Of a stretch of 64,000 nucleotides of DNA, positions 18,476 to 28,311 are shown piece by piece. The notes beneath the pieces were generated by a model. It ran no database searches, was not told the origin of the DNA, and worked only from the letters and a program-made list of their open reading frames with translations. This stretch comes from Methylomonas methanica (GTDB taxonomy: Bacteria > Pseudomonadota > Gammaproteobacteria > Methylococcales > Methylomonadaceae), in assembly GCA_001644045.1 (NCBI GenBank), contig LUUF01000084.1:24920-88919 (forward strand), written 5' to 3'. How positions within the stretch are numbered: the first letter of the stretch is position 1; each line of letters begins with the position of its first letter. The position numbers and the translations under genes were made by a program.

Positions 18476-21226
18476 CTAGAAAGTCATCCGCAAGCCCGCT
18501 TCCAGGATGTGATCGGCAATATTGGCTTGGCCCAAGCGAGTTTCGTAACGCACAAACCCGGAGCCGCCATTGGCTAAAGTCGCGCTGACCGAACCACCGA
18601 GGTTGACGTAATCGCGGTCGGGCTCGCCGGTCTGAATCGTAAAATTACCCAGCCCCGGCTCGGCCTGGGCTAAGCGCATATGGATCAACCGGTTGTCGTT
18701 AAGGTATTGATGCTCCCATTCCACTCGCGCCGCCGGCGTGAACACGCCCCACGGCGTACTCACCGCATAACTGATTTGGGCGCCGAGATTGCTGACAAAG
18801 GAATGATTGATCTGCTCGCCGGTGATGATGTCGAAGCCATTGCCGCTTTGCTCCTGATATTGGGCGATGTTCATGCCTAAATACTCCAGGCGCAGATAAG
18901 GCGCAACCGCCCATTCCTGCCAATTGAAGTCTTTGCCGCCGCTCAAGGCGAAACCGTATTGATTGCCGGTGGTTGTGGATGTCGATTGGCCGGCAAATCC
19001 GGAATAGGCATATTGGCGATTGAAGGCATACTCATTAGCGCCGTAATTACCTACCCAGTCCAGATAAATATCCTCGGGCAGATAATAGCTACCGTAAAAT
19101 GCGCCCAGATAGGTATCGCTACTCATATTGCCGGCTGAATCGGCGTACTGCGTGGAAGAGTGCGTGTAGTTAAACGCCGCGCCGACCACCAACTTATCGC
19201 TAAGCCGATAATCGGCGCCGCCCGTCACGGTCCGCGCTTGCGAATCGAAGCCGCGATCCCACGCATCACCTTGCATATTCGCAAAATTAAAACGGGTTTG
19301 CAAAAACAGGCCCAACGGCGAGTCACGGAACATCTCGTCGTCGCCGGCGGCTCCGCCCACCCCCTGAGAACCCGATGGATTGGCGGATAATTGGATACCG
19401 TTAAAATTAACCGATAAAGGCGCACTGCCGCCGCCACCGCGTAAGCTGGCCAATCTGGTGAGCGGGCCATCCATCCGCGTCGCGCCCAATTTCACCGGCC
19501 CGGCCATCTGGCTCGGCACCTGATCGGGAGTCAATGCCGCAACGGCACTGGTTTGCTGCTCGGGACTGAGCGCCTGTAGTTGCAGGCAACGAGTGGCCAA
19601 AATGCCGCTTGGGGTAGCGCAAGCCTCGTTTAATGCGGGTGCAAAGGTCTGTTGATTAAACGTTAATTCCGGCGCGGTGCTGGTCTCTGCCGTAAAAGGT
19701 TGCAAGCTCCAAGGTGCCAATTGACCTCGACCGCTGCCGAAACTGCGTATCGCCCCCAATAAATACTGATTTTCGGGCAAAGTCGGATCTATGTAGATGT
19801 TGTAATCGCTGCTGATACTGCTTAATTGGCTCACACCATCCGTCAACACCAGTCGACTGGCATATAGCGCGGCGCCGGGCGTGTTATTACCATCGACCAA
19901 CTGCAAACCGTTGCCGCTCGCCACCGTCACCGAACCCCAGGCAAAATTATTGACCGAACCGGCCGTAGTCTGCCCTTGGTCGCTGCCCGTCAAGCTCATC
20001 ATGTGTTGCGTAGCGTTCGGACCGCTAAAAACCAGATCCGCATTCGCGGTATTCCAAAGCGTAGCTTGCGTGCTGGCGTTATTGAAATCGCCGGTCACGA
20101 TGAAAACATCGCCGGCACCGCCCACCAAATAGCCGCTGGACCCTATGGAAAGATTATTGAACTGATTAATCGACGGATCGCTCTCGTAACGGCCGTTATT
20201 CGTGAAGTTGCCGGTAAACGCCACCGACGTATTTACCGTTCTGAAAACACCGTCGTTACTGACATTGCCGTCAAACCGATGCATAGTGTTACCGGAAATA
20301 TCGACGCGTCCTTGCGCGCTATTGTAGAAATCGCCGGTCCCGGTAATAAGGCCGGTTTGCGCCAGATTGAATTGGCCGGTATTGCTTATGGTGCCGGTAT
20401 TGTTCAGCACGCCGTGATTGCTGAAAGTACCTTGGTTATTCAGTTGTCCGGCGTTGCCGAAACTGCCCTGGTTAACCAGTTCGCCAACATTTGTCAGGGT
20501 ATTGCCCGTTACGTTATCGATGCTGCCGCTGTTGACCATCTGCGCCGCATTATCGAAGACCCCCTGGTTGTTGATAGCCCCCTGATTGGAAAAGACTCCG
20601 GCACTATGCCTGAGCGTGGCGCTATTGTTGATCAATGTACCGTTATTGGTGAAATCGCCGCCGGTATCATAGTAGTAACCCGGCAGGGTGCTAAAGCTGT
20701 CTCTGGAAGCAATAGAGCTGAGCGCTATAGAGGTGACGGTCACCTGAAAAGGCGCAAAACCGGATACGTCATTCTGGTCTTTCCCAAACCCACCTGGGAC
20801 ATTAGGCTGGTAAACAAAATCCAGCGTTGCACCAAGACCTACGAAGTAAGTGCCGGGAGTTTTTGGTGCAGTTAATTGTGTCGCGAACGACCCGCTTTGG
20901 CTGCCAAAACCGGGATAGATTCCTCCCGAAAAAAAGCCGCTCGAGCCAGCCTGAGCCGGGGCAATCCAGGCAGTATAGAGCTGGATGATACAGCCAGGGC
21001 AATAACTGGTATCGCCTTCCTGGATACTATAATTACCAGCCAGATTGACACTGGAACCGGAGCTTACCGTTACCGCATTGCCTGCACCGGCAATGGACGG
21101 CTGGTTAATGGTGATGTTGCGGCCGATAACCGACCAGGACACATCGGATGACAACGTATCGGCTAGCGAAAATTCCGAGGCGCAAGCCAGCAAAAGACCA
21201 ATCCGCACTGGGTCGTTTAATTTCAT
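18476..21226 (-). CDS. Autotransporter with Asn/Gly-repeat passenger and C-terminal beta-barrel
   Basis: This 916-residue protein starts with a short hydrophobic export signal ending near LAD. Residues 190-300 carry degenerate 7-10-residue repeats of the type NxGxhxNxG (SNQGAINNQGVFDN, NNQGTFSNHGVLNNTG), which predict a beta-helix passenger. From about residue 640 to the end is an autotransporter beta-domain: alternating strands, aromatic-rich turns and the terminal motif HILEAGLRMTF ending in Phe, as in outer-membrane barrels. The passenger probably reaches the cell surface, possibly as an adhesin. Two Cys residues (CPGC) near residue 76 are unusual for a passenger. The gene stands alone on this strand. 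Confidence 0.85.
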   Translation of the reverse strand: MKLNDPVRIGLLLACASEFSLADTLSSDVSWSVIGRNITINQPSIAGAGNAVTVSSGSSVNLAGNYSIQEGDTSYCPGCIIQLYTAWIAPAQAGSSGFFSGGIYPGFGSQSGSFATQLTAPKTPGTYFVGLGATLDFVYQPNVPGGFGKDQNDVSGFAPFQVTVTSIALSSIASRDSFSTLPGYYYDTGGDFTNNGTLINNSATLRHSAGVFSNQGAINNQGVFDNAAQMVNSGSIDNVTGNTLTNVGELVNQGSFGNAGQLNNQGTFSNHGVLNNTGTISNTGQFNLAQTGLITGTGDFYNSAQGRVDISGNTMHRFDGNVSNDGVFRTVNTSVAFTGNFTNNGRYESDPSINQFNNLSIGSSGYLVGGAGDVFIVTGDFNNASTQATLWNTANADLVFSGPNATQHMMSLTGSDQGQTTAGSVNNFAWGSVTVASGNGLQLVDGNNTPGAALYASRLVLTDGVSQLSSISSDYNIYIDPTLPENQYLLGAIRSFGSGRGQLAPWSLQPFTAETSTAPELTFNQQTFAPALNEACATPSGILATRCLQLQALSPEQQTSAVAALTPDQVPSQMAGPVKLGATRMDGPLTRLASLRGGGGSAPLSVNFNGIQLSANPSGSQGVGGAAGDDEMFRDSPLGLFLQTRFNFANMQGDAWDRGFDSQARTVTGGADYRLSDKLVVGAAFNYTHSSTQYADSAGNMSSDTYLGAFYGSYYLPEDIYLDWVGNYGANEYAFNRQYAYSGFAGQSTSTTTGNQYGFALSGGKDFNWQEWAVAPYLRLEYLGMNIAQYQEQSGNGFDIITGEQINHSFVSNLGAQISYAVSTPWGVFTPAARVEWEHQYLNDNRLIHMRLAQAEPGLGNFTIQTGEPDRDYVNLGGSVSATLANGGSGFVRYETRLGQANIADHILEAGLRMTF

Positions 21227-21354
21227 TACACTATTGTATTGCTATGCTCTTGAATTTTGGTTCGGGACGAGTCTGCTGATTAGCCTAGTCGAAACTTTCA
21301 GCAAAGCAACCGCATCGCGTCGATACTCGAAACGATGCGGAACATCACAGCGAC

Positions 21355-21921
21355 TTACAAAGAACCTAAATACGCCGCCAAAGCCTTGATGTCGTCTTCG
21401 CTGAGCGATTGCGCCAGGGCGTTCATTTGCGGGGCCTTGCGCGCGCCTTTTTTGAAATCGGTTAACTGTTTGGCTAAATATTGCGGATGCTGGCCGGCCA
21501 GCTTCGGCACCATGCCCATGCCTTGCGCATTGTTACCGTGGCACCCCAGGCACATAGCCGCCTTGTCTTTGCCCAGTTTGACCAAACTGGCATCGCTGCT
21601 GCCGGCCGATTTGCCGTGCAAGCTGGCGTAATACGCAGAAATATTTTGAATGTCGGTGTCGCTCAAGCCTGACGCCAGCGGTTTCATCACCTCGTTATCA
21701 CGCTGACCGTTGCGGAATTTATTCAGCTGGCTCTCGATATATACGGCGCTCTGCCCCGCCAGACTGGGCCATAACGGGCTGCTGCTGACGCCGGCCGCAC
21801 CGTGGCAACCTTGGCAGGCGGCGGCTTTAGCCTTGCCCGCCTCGATATCTGCCGCATTGACGCCGGCGGCAAACAGCCCCAGCATGACGATATACTTGAT
21901 TTTATGAAATTTATTATTCAT
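21355..21921 (-). CDS. Diheme cytochrome c4-type protein
   Basis: The ATG at 21921 (MNNKFHKIKY) is chosen, with AAGGGTGA upstream, giving 188 residues with a signal peptide ending near VNA. Two class I cytochrome c domains follow, each with a CXXCH heme site: CQGCH with PSLAGQSAVYIESQL, and CLGCH with PKLAGQHPQYLAKQL. This tandem arrangement is that of cytochrome c4, a periplasmic electron carrier that feeds terminal oxidases. A second c4-like protein is encoded in the oxidase locus at 35991. Confidence 0.92.
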   Translation of the reverse strand: MNNKFHKIKYIVMLGLFAAGVNAADIEAGKAKAAACQGCHGAAGVSSSPLWPSLAGQSAVYIESQLNKFRNGQRDNEVMKPLASGLSDTDIQNISAYYASLHGKSAGSSDASLVKLGKDKAAMCLGCHGNNAQGMGMVPKLAGQHPQYLAKQLTDFKKGARKAPQMNALAQSLSEDDIKALAAYLGSL

Positions 21922-22056
21922 CGAGATCACCCTTGGTTGGCTTGTTGTACAATCCTGACAACATAATGCGCTATCAGGCCTCTGCATCATAGTCAGGCAA
22001 CATTGACTAAGCAAACCGAAAATCTCCTCAACCCACTCAAACCAAAGGAATAGGCC

Positions 22057-23718
22057 ATGTCGTGGTTGCTATCGCTTTTTAATCAAGATTCCGTACCGCA
22101 CACGTTGCTGATTATCAGCCTGGTGGTGGCCAGCGGCCTGGTTTTGGGCAGAGTATCGCTGGCCGGCATTCAACTGGGCATCGCCGGTGTGCTGTTTTCC
22201 GGACTGTTGTTCGGACATTTCCAGCTCAGTATCAATCCGGAAGTGATGCATTTTCTGCGAGAATTCGGTTTAGTGCTGTTCGTGTACGCGATCGGCCTGC
22301 AGGTCGGTCCCAGCTTCGTCAGTTCGTTTTTTCGTTACGGCCTGCGCCTGAACGGTATGGCGGCCGCGATTGTGATTTTGGGCGCATTGATCACGGTATT
22401 GATCAGCATTTTCGGTGCTATCCCCATGCCTGTAGCGGTGGGCCTGTTTTCCGGCGCCACCACCAATACTCCATCGCTGGCCGCCGCCCAGCAAGTACTG
22501 AGCGGGCTTGCGGGCATCGACAGCGAAACCTTGAAAATGCCGGGCCTGGGTTATGCTGTGGCCTACCCATTCGGTATCGCCGGCATCATTCTGGCCATGC
22601 TGCTGAACAAACGCTTGTTTAAAATCGATATAGCCAACGAAGCCAAAAACTTTGCCGACCAACAACAGCAAGATACCCATGTGCCAATATGGAAGGATTT
22701 GCGGGTGGAAAACCCTAACCTTAACGGATTGACGCTAAGGCAAATTCCGTTTTTCGAAGGCATGAACGTAGTGATGACACGCATCCTGCACAATGGCGCG
22801 GTCGATGTCGCCGGCCAGGAAAGCCATCTGGCAATCGGCGACACCATCCGCTTGGTCGGTGAACGCGAACCCTTAGAACAACTGAAAATTCTGATCGGCC
22901 CGGAATCGGATATCGATCTGAAACAAATTGCCACCAATTTGCAAAGCAGACGGCTGGTAGTCACCAACAAATCCGCGATCAATCAAACCGTCGGCAATCT
23001 GTGCATGCTTTACGGCGTCACCATTTCCCGGATTCATCGTCCCGATGTCGAGTTCTCGCCCACCAGCAATGTGCATGTGCATTTCGGCGATGAATTGAAT
23101 GTCGTCGGCAACCAGGAAGCGCTGAACAGCATCGAGAAAGCCTTGGGTAACTCGCTGGAAGAACTGGATCACCCGCAAATCATGCCGATCTTTATCGGCA
23201 TTTCGCTGGGGGTGTTATTGGGCAGTGTGCCTATGTATTTACCCGGCATTCCGTCGGCTGTAAAACTGGGCATGGCCGGCGGGCCGTTGCTGGTGGCGAT
23301 TATGCTGAGCCGGGTGGGCAACTGGGGCACGATGACCTGGCATTTGCCGAAAAGCTCCAACATCATTTTAAAAGACATAGGCATCGTGTTATTCCTGGCC
23401 TGCGTCGGCTTGCATTCCGGCGATCAATTCGTCGAAACGCTGGTGAAAGGCGACGGTTTTTACTGGATGGCCTGCGCGGCATTAATCACTTTGCTGCCCC
23501 TACTGATCGTCGCGGCCGTTGGCCGGATAGTCTATAAACTCAACTTCCTGACGCTGTGCGGCTTGCTGGCCGGCAGCATGACCGATCCGCCCGCGTTGGC
23601 GTTTGCCAATAATCTCAGTCCGGCGGCGGCAGTGTCGATGGCCTATGCGACCGTATACCCCTTGGTCATGATTCTGCGAATCATTGCCGCACAGTTGATT
23701 ATTTTGTTGGTAAATTAA
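22057..23718 (+). CDS. YidE/AspT-type putative transporter with two TrkA-C domains
   Basis: This 553-residue membrane protein has two homologous blocks of about five transmembrane segments each (about residues 10-185 and 375-553). Between them are two RCK_C/TrkA-C-like regulatory domains (for example VAGQESHLAIGDTIRLVG and VHFGDELNVVGNQEAL). The first block contains GLFSGATTNTPSLAAAQQ and the second GLLAGSMTDPPALAFAN, the paired conserved motifs of the aspartate:alanine exchanger family. The length equals that of Escherichia coli YidE. The substrate is unknown. AAGGAA precedes the ATG. Confidence 0.88.
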   Translation: MSWLLSLFNQDSVPHTLLIISLVVASGLVLGRVSLAGIQLGIAGVLFSGLLFGHFQLSINPEVMHFLREFGLVLFVYAIGLQVGPSFVSSFFRYGLRLNGMAAAIVILGALITVLISIFGAIPMPVAVGLFSGATTNTPSLAAAQQVLSGLAGIDSETLKMPGLGYAVAYPFGIAGIILAMLLNKRLFKIDIANEAKNFADQQQQDTHVPIWKDLRVENPNLNGLTLRQIPFFEGMNVVMTRILHNGAVDVAGQESHLAIGDTIRLVGEREPLEQLKILIGPESDIDLKQIATNLQSRRLVVTNKSAINQTVGNLCMLYGVTISRIHRPDVEFSPTSNVHVHFGDELNVVGNQEALNSIEKALGNSLEELDHPQIMPIFIGISLGVLLGSVPMYLPGIPSAVKLGMAGGPLLVAIMLSRVGNWGTMTWHLPKSSNIILKDIGIVLFLACVGLHSGDQFVETLVKGDGFYWMACAALITLLPLLIVAAVGRIVYKLNFLTLCGLLAGSMTDPPALAFANNLSPAAAVSMAYATVYPLVMILRIIAAQLIILLVN

Positions 23719-23787
23719 CACCCATTCATTTGTTTGATGGGCTGGTTAGGCCGTTAAAATCGCCGAACCAGCCCAAACTACCCGACG

Positions 23788-24429
23788 ATGTCATCCGCAA
23801 ACGCCTTACTCGCCAACCACCAAAATCTGGCACCCAGCGATGGCGAATTGTATCTGCTGCAAGCTTTTTACCCAGCAAGCATCGCGGACAATTACTTGCA
23901 AAGTCTGCTGCATAGCCTAGCCTGGCAAACCGAACAAATCCATATCTACGGGCGTTGGGTGCCGGTACCGCGCTTGATGGCCTGGTATGGCGACCCAGAC
24001 GCAGACTACCGCTATTCCGGCGTCGATCACCAACCGCTGCCCTGGACCACCGAACTACAAACCTTAAGAACCGACGTCGAAACCGTTTGCCGACAAGCGT
24101 TCAATAGTGTTTTAGCCAATTTATATCGCGACGGCCGCGATTCGATGGGTTGCCATGCCGATAACGAAAAAGAGCTGGGCCCGAATCCGCAGATTGCTTC
24201 GCTGAGTTTCGGCGAAACGCGTTTACTGCGCTTTCGTCATGCCCGCATCCGCACCACGCTGAATATCGAGCTAAGTCACGGCGATTTGCTGATCATGGCC
24301 GGCGAGTTGCAACACCATTGGCGCCACGAACTGCCCAAAACTCGCCAAGCCAAGCAAGCACGTATCAATCTGACGTTTCGGCGGATTGTGTCAACGCCCA
24401 ATTCGCCCGCGCGATCCGCAGCGCGTTAA
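23788..24429 (+). CDS. AlkB-like 2-oxoglutarate/Fe(II) dioxygenase
   Basis: This 213-residue protein belongs to the group related to ALKBH2/3 rather than to Escherichia coli AlkB. The iron ligands are seen as His 123 and Asp 125 in GCHADNEKELG and His 180 in HWRHELPK. The 2-oxoglutarate-binding arginines follow in ARINLTFRRI. The N-terminal part has the substrate-side motif PVPRLMAWYGD. Such enzymes repair N-alkylated bases by oxidative demethylation. The last 65 bases overlap the converging membrane transferase gene. No clear ribosome-binding site is seen. Confidence 0.88.
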   Translation: MSSANALLANHQNLAPSDGELYLLQAFYPASIADNYLQSLLHSLAWQTEQIHIYGRWVPVPRLMAWYGDPDADYRYSGVDHQPLPWTTELQTLRTDVETVCRQAFNSVLANLYRDGRDSMGCHADNEKELGPNPQIASLSFGETRLLRFRHARIRTTLNIELSHGDLLIMAGELQHHWRHELPKTRQAKQARINLTFRRIVSTPNSPARSAAR

Positions 24430-26122
24430 TCTTATCGACCAGCAGCTGCCTGACACTCTGCTCCGCCGGTAGCTTGCTGATTACCCGGGTATTGTCGCCA
24501 TCCAGTTTCACCAGAAAATCATCGTTTTCGCCAAACACGCTGACCATATCCCGGTTGTCGCCGCGCCGATGAATGATGTATTTGGGCGAGGTTTTCGTTT
24601 CGCCGAACAATACCCCGCTCCAATCCGAATAACATTGCTTGCCGAAGGCCAAACCCTGCAAACTGTTAAACACATCAATCTGTTGATATTGGTTGTTTTC
24701 CACGCTTGCCGGCCGGTCGCTGTCGACAATTACCAAAGGGACTTTTGCCGAGGCTTTGTACTGGCCGTATAACTCGACTTCGGCTTTTCTTAACGGCGTC
24801 ATCGAATGATGATCGCCGACGATAATCAAGATACCCTTATTAAAAAAACCATTATTTTGTAGTTCTCGGTAAAACAGGCCCAGTTGTTTATCGGTATATG
24901 TAATTGCCGCCGATTCGGATTTTTCCTTACTCTCCGGATTAATATAGGGGTGATGGCTGCTAACGGTTTTGATAAACAGCAAAAACTTATTTTTTTTATG
25001 TTTCGCGACCCTGGTCATGGCTCTCAGATACAAAGCCTCATCCGGCGCTGCCTGAAAATGAAACCGCTCCCATTTATCGTATTCCGGCTGGTCGTGGCCT
25101 TCTATATAATCAAAACCCACGCTTTTTGCCCAGATACCGGTGTTACCGAATTCCAAATCGGCGGTAGTTAAAAAATCGGTTTTATATCCGTATTTTTTTA
25201 GAATATTGGGCAGAGAATTTTTTATATTATAAAAACTATAAAACGACGTACCTCCGTCGTCGGTATAACTGGAGGGCGGATAGAGCGGCTGCAAGCCAGT
25301 CAGCAGCGCCAGTTCGCCGTCTTCGGTGATGAAACCATTGGCGTAAAAATTCTTGAATGCCTGATTTTGGCTGGCAATTACGTCCAGATTGGGCGTCCAA
25401 TCCTGAATACCCGAGAAATACCGGCTTTGATAAGCGGAAAGCGACTCCACCATCAAAATAATAATATTCTTGGTTTGGACCGGCTGAGTTTGGCAGTTTA
25501 TATTTTCTTGAAACGTAAACGCATCGACATACGCGGGACTATACGGGGAAGCCTCCGACAATATGGTTAAATTATAATCGATGACGTTTTTATAAATCCA
25601 GGCATGCGCATATTTCTCGTTATCGGCAAACGCGGCTGCCAGCGGCAGGCCGAAAATCAAGAAAATAGGCCACTTTTTGATATAAGGATTTATGGATTTA
25701 AACCTTACCCATGAAAAATATAAAGGCAAAGCCAAGATTAATACGGTAAGCGCAAGCACGCCAAAATCGCTTAAACCGTAAATTTGCTGTATATATTTAT
25801 AGGAATAATCGGCGTATTTTATCGCATCGCCCAAGGCCAAATGGGTATTGAAATTAACGATAATTGCGTAATCGATAATATAAACTGCAAACAACAGCAA
25901 AGCCGCTAGGCGTAATAATGCTGCCAGCCAACGTATAATAGTCGGCAGAAACGATAAATACAGCAATATGAAAATACCGCCATAAATCACGGCATCGTTG
26001 CATAATACCTGAGTAAATCCCAGTAATCGGGTGCCGGTGTAGTGATAAATAAAATTATCGACATACCAGCCTTTCAGCAGTAGAGGCGTCACTAAAACAA
26101 GCAACAGAACAGCTTTGCTCAT
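24365..26122 (-). CDS. Membrane sulfatase-fold transferase (LTA synthase/phosphoethanolamine transferase-like)
   Basis: This 585-residue protein has about five N-terminal transmembrane segments (residues 1-180), then a periplasmic alkaline-phosphatase-fold domain beginning NIIILMVESLSAYQSRY. The residues after it (DGELALLTG, with a nucleophile-type polar residue, and VGDHHSMTP near the end) match sulfatase-family metal sites. Relatives move phosphoglycerol or phosphoethanolamine onto glycans or lipid A. The substrate cannot be assigned. It lies 31 bases after a small membrane protein gene on the same strand, and its 3' end overlaps the AlkB-like gene. Confidence 0.8.
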   Translation of the reverse strand: MSKAVLLLVLVTPLLLKGWYVDNFIYHYTGTRLLGFTQVLCNDAVIYGGIFILLYLSFLPTIIRWLAALLRLAALLLFAVYIIDYAIIVNFNTHLALGDAIKYADYSYKYIQQIYGLSDFGVLALTVLILALPLYFSWVRFKSINPYIKKWPIFLIFGLPLAAAFADNEKYAHAWIYKNVIDYNLTILSEASPYSPAYVDAFTFQENINCQTQPVQTKNIIILMVESLSAYQSRYFSGIQDWTPNLDVIASQNQAFKNFYANGFITEDGELALLTGLQPLYPPSSYTDDGGTSFYSFYNIKNSLPNILKKYGYKTDFLTTADLEFGNTGIWAKSVGFDYIEGHDQPEYDKWERFHFQAAPDEALYLRAMTRVAKHKKNKFLLFIKTVSSHHPYINPESKEKSESAAITYTDKQLGLFYRELQNNGFFNKGILIIVGDHHSMTPLRKAEVELYGQYKASAKVPLVIVDSDRPASVENNQYQQIDVFNSLQGLAFGKQCYSDWSGVLFGETKTSPKYIIHRRGDNRDMVSVFGENDDFLVKLDGDNTRVISKLPAEQSVRQLLVDKINALRIARANWALTQSAETSD

Positions 26123-26153
26123 GCTTGAGAAACGGCTGGAAATGGGGTTGCGA

Positions 26154-26681
26154 TCAATCGCGCGTCAACTTCAGGAAATGAAATATATCGACTTCGATCA
26201 CGCCGAATGCGGCGATCCACAGCAGCGCATCGTAAGCATCCAGCCAAGCCGACTGCATAAGCCAAGCCACGACCATACCGATTAAACCCACAAACACGGC
26301 CACGGTCATCAACCAAAACACCTGCCGATGCCGTTCTACCAAAGACCGCCAGCGCACTTCCAATTCGAGTAACACAATCAACGCAAACCAGAGCAGGGAA
26401 TTGACCACATCCAGCCATTCGTTATCGCGGACGTAGCTACCGAACACCAAGGCAATCACCACAATCAAACCATTCCGTATCGCATGCAAGGTCGTCTCGG
26501 TAAACGGCGCGGCCTTGACGGTTTCCAGCTCGAACATCACCAACAAGATCACCCAAACCAGCGCATCGACCGCGGTCGTCATCGTATCGACCGCCGCGTA
26601 AATGCCGATATTCAGCGTCAACAAGGCCAATATCGCCAGTTTGAATTTGGGGTAGGAAAGGAAGAACTCAGCGGTGGCCAT
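26154..26681 (-). CDS. Integral membrane protein of unknown function
   Basis: From the ATG at 26681 the product has about 175 residues with roughly five hydrophobic segments (for example LAILALLTLNIGIYAAV, LVWVILLVMFELE and LLWIAAFGVIEVD). A repeated acidic pattern, xxFELE, LELEVRW and IEVDIFHF, closes several segments, suggesting internal duplication. I recognise no family. A longer start at 26789 is possible but adds non-hydrophobic residues and has no better ribosome-binding site. It precedes the sulfatase-fold transferase on the same strand and may be its partner. Confidence 0.65.
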   Translation of the reverse strand: MATAEFFLSYPKFKLAILALLTLNIGIYAAVDTMTTAVDALVWVILLVMFELETVKAAPFTETTLHAIRNGLIVVIALVFGSYVRDNEWLDVVNSLLWFALIVLLELEVRWRSLVERHRQVFWLMTVAVFVGLIGMVVAWLMQSAWLDAYDALLWIAAFGVIEVDIFHFLKLTRD

Positions 26682-26801
26682 AACAGTAAGATTAAGTTGA
26701 ATGCGACGGCGAACGCCAAACTGCTCGTATCGCGATGGTTTGACGAGAACGACTTTAAACCATGATGACAGCCAAACCGGCGTCATCATGATTAGTCGGG
26801 A

Positions 26802-27197
26802 TTACTTAACGAAACACGCTTTTTCCGCTTCGGCGTCAGCGTCTTTCAACTTGGTACGCAAATCCTTGGATTGTTTAGGGTCGCGAAACGCGGCACCGGC
26901 TTCGCCTGGGGTTTTTTGCATCTGGGTAAAGGTTTTGGCCGATTCGTACTCTTCGAAACTGAGTTTTTCGGCGATTTTGTCGATTTTGCAGCCGCAGGCA
27001 TACTGGCTGATGTAGGTCAGGCCACCGTGCTTGGCGACGCATTCCAGCACATATTCGACACGGTCGCGGGTGGGATAATCATTGACCAATACCGCCGGCT
27101 CGCCTGTGGCGGCTTCGGGTTTAGAGTTTTCCTGGGTAGTGGCGCAGCCGCTTAGCAGCGTTAAAACAGCGAGAGTAGCAAAGAATGATTTTTTCAT
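26802..27197 (-). CDS. Small lipoprotein of unknown function
   Basis: This 131-residue protein has a lipoprotein signal, MKKSFFATLAVLTLLSGC, with lipobox LSGC. The mature part is charged and has further Cys residues (VLECVAKHGG, YACGCKID, KACFVK), which could form disulfides. No known domain is recognised. It lies in a run of leftward envelope genes, 29 bases after the DUF302-like lipoprotein. Confidence 0.7.
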   Translation of the reverse strand: MKKSFFATLAVLTLLSGCATTQENSKPEAATGEPAVLVNDYPTRDRVEYVLECVAKHGGLTYISQYACGCKIDKIAEKLSFEEYESAKTFTQMQKTPGEAGAAFRDPKQSKDLRTKLKDADAEAEKACFVK

Positions 27198-27226
27198 GGT
27201 GCTCGTTTTTATCGTTTTAGGGATTT

Positions 27227-27685
27227 TTATTGTTCGGCGGCGAAATCGACAATCTGTTGTAACTGCGGGTTCATTTCCTTGGCGAATTTATTCAAGGCCG
27301 GGTTATCGGTATCTTCCGGCAGCAGATGCGTTCTGACGATGGTTTTACCGTCGAATTGATAGGTCACCACATTGCAGGGCATATAGCCTATCGCGTGCGG
27401 GGTGATTTCCAGCACGACCTTTGCCAGCGTCAGGTTACAAAACTGTACCGTATCGTATTCCGGAAAATTCGTGGCCCCTCTATCGCGGATCACCTTCCCC
27501 ACCCGGCTATGGCCGGTGATGCGAAAGTTGTGTTCGGCAATCGCCACTTCCAGCTCGGCCAATACTTCGTCGTACGGTTTGCTGGTTTCCACCTGGTAAT
27601 ACGTCACTTCTTCGGTATGCAGAGACTGCGCGGCACAACTTGCAATCAACGGCAGGCTTGCGAAAATGACGACTCTTTTAAACAT
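27227..27685 (-). CDS. DUF302-like lipoprotein
   Basis: From the ATG at 27685 (MFKRVVIFASLPLIASC) the product is about 152 residues, with a lipobox IASC. The rest resembles a DUF302 fold: an N-terminal strand-helix with YDEVLAELEVAIAEHNFRI, then VQFCNLTLAK and ALNKFAKEMNPQLQQIVDFA. DUF302 proteins are often periplasmic and of unknown biochemical role. An in-frame TTG two codons upstream is a less likely start. It is divergent from mobA, with only 17 bases between the starts. Confidence 0.7.
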   Translation of the reverse strand: MFKRVVIFASLPLIASCAAQSLHTEEVTYYQVETSKPYDEVLAELEVAIAEHNFRITGHSRVGKVIRDRGATNFPEYDTVQFCNLTLAKVVLEITPHAIGYMPCNVVTYQFDGKTIVRTHLLPEDTDNPALNKFAKEMNPQLQQIVDFAAEQ

Positions 27686-27702
27686 CGGCAAAGCTTATCA
27701 TC

Positions 27703-28311
27703 ATGAGCGGGCAAAACAAAGTAAGCGGCGTCGTGCTGGCGGGCGGCATGGCCCGGCGCATGCAGGAGCAAGACAAGGGCTTGTTGTTGTGCAATAACCG
27801 GCCCTTGGTTAGCTATGCGCTGGCCGCCATGACGCCATTGGTCGATGAATTATTAATCAGCGCCAATCGTAATCAAGACCTTTACCAACAATTCAATTAC
27901 CGGGTCATCAGCGATGCCGAACCAAGCTTTGACGGCCCACTGGCCGGGATTTTGGCGGCGATGCAAGCAGCGCAGCATCCGACGCTACTGATAGCGCCGT
28001 GCGATTCGCCGCTGGTTGCAACCATTCATTTGCAACGCTTGCTCGATACGTTATTAGCCCAGGATGCGGAAATCGCCGTGGCGTTTGACGGCGAGCGCTT
28101 GCATCCGGTATTTGCCGCACTCAGAACCGAACTGCAACTTGATTTACAGAATTATCTGTGTAGCGGCGAACGTAAGCTGCAGAGCTGGTTTCACCGGCAT
28201 TTGCTGGTCGAGGTGGATTTCAGCGACACGCCGCACATATTCGCCAATATCAATACACCGGCAGAATTGGCTGATCTGGAACACAGCCTGACAGATCCGC
28301 CGCAGGGCTAA
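27703..28311 (+). CDS. mobA: Molybdenum cofactor guanylyltransferase
   Basis: This 202-residue nucleotidyltransferase begins with the signature VVLAGGMARRM followed by QDKGLLLCNNRPL, the GTP-binding loop of MobA. It also contains APCDSPLV and VISDAEPSFDGPLAGI. MobA joins GMP to molybdopterin to make the bis-MGD cofactor used by enzymes such as formate dehydrogenase and nitrate reductase. No other molybdenum cofactor gene is near. Confidence 0.95.
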   Translation: MSGQNKVSGVVLAGGMARRMQEQDKGLLLCNNRPLVSYALAAMTPLVDELLISANRNQDLYQQFNYRVISDAEPSFDGPLAGILAAMQAAQHPTLLIAPCDSPLVATIHLQRLLDTLLAQDAEIAVAFDGERLHPVFAALRTELQLDLQNYLCSGERKLQSWFHRHLLVEVDFSDTPHIFANINTPAELADLEHSLTDPPQG

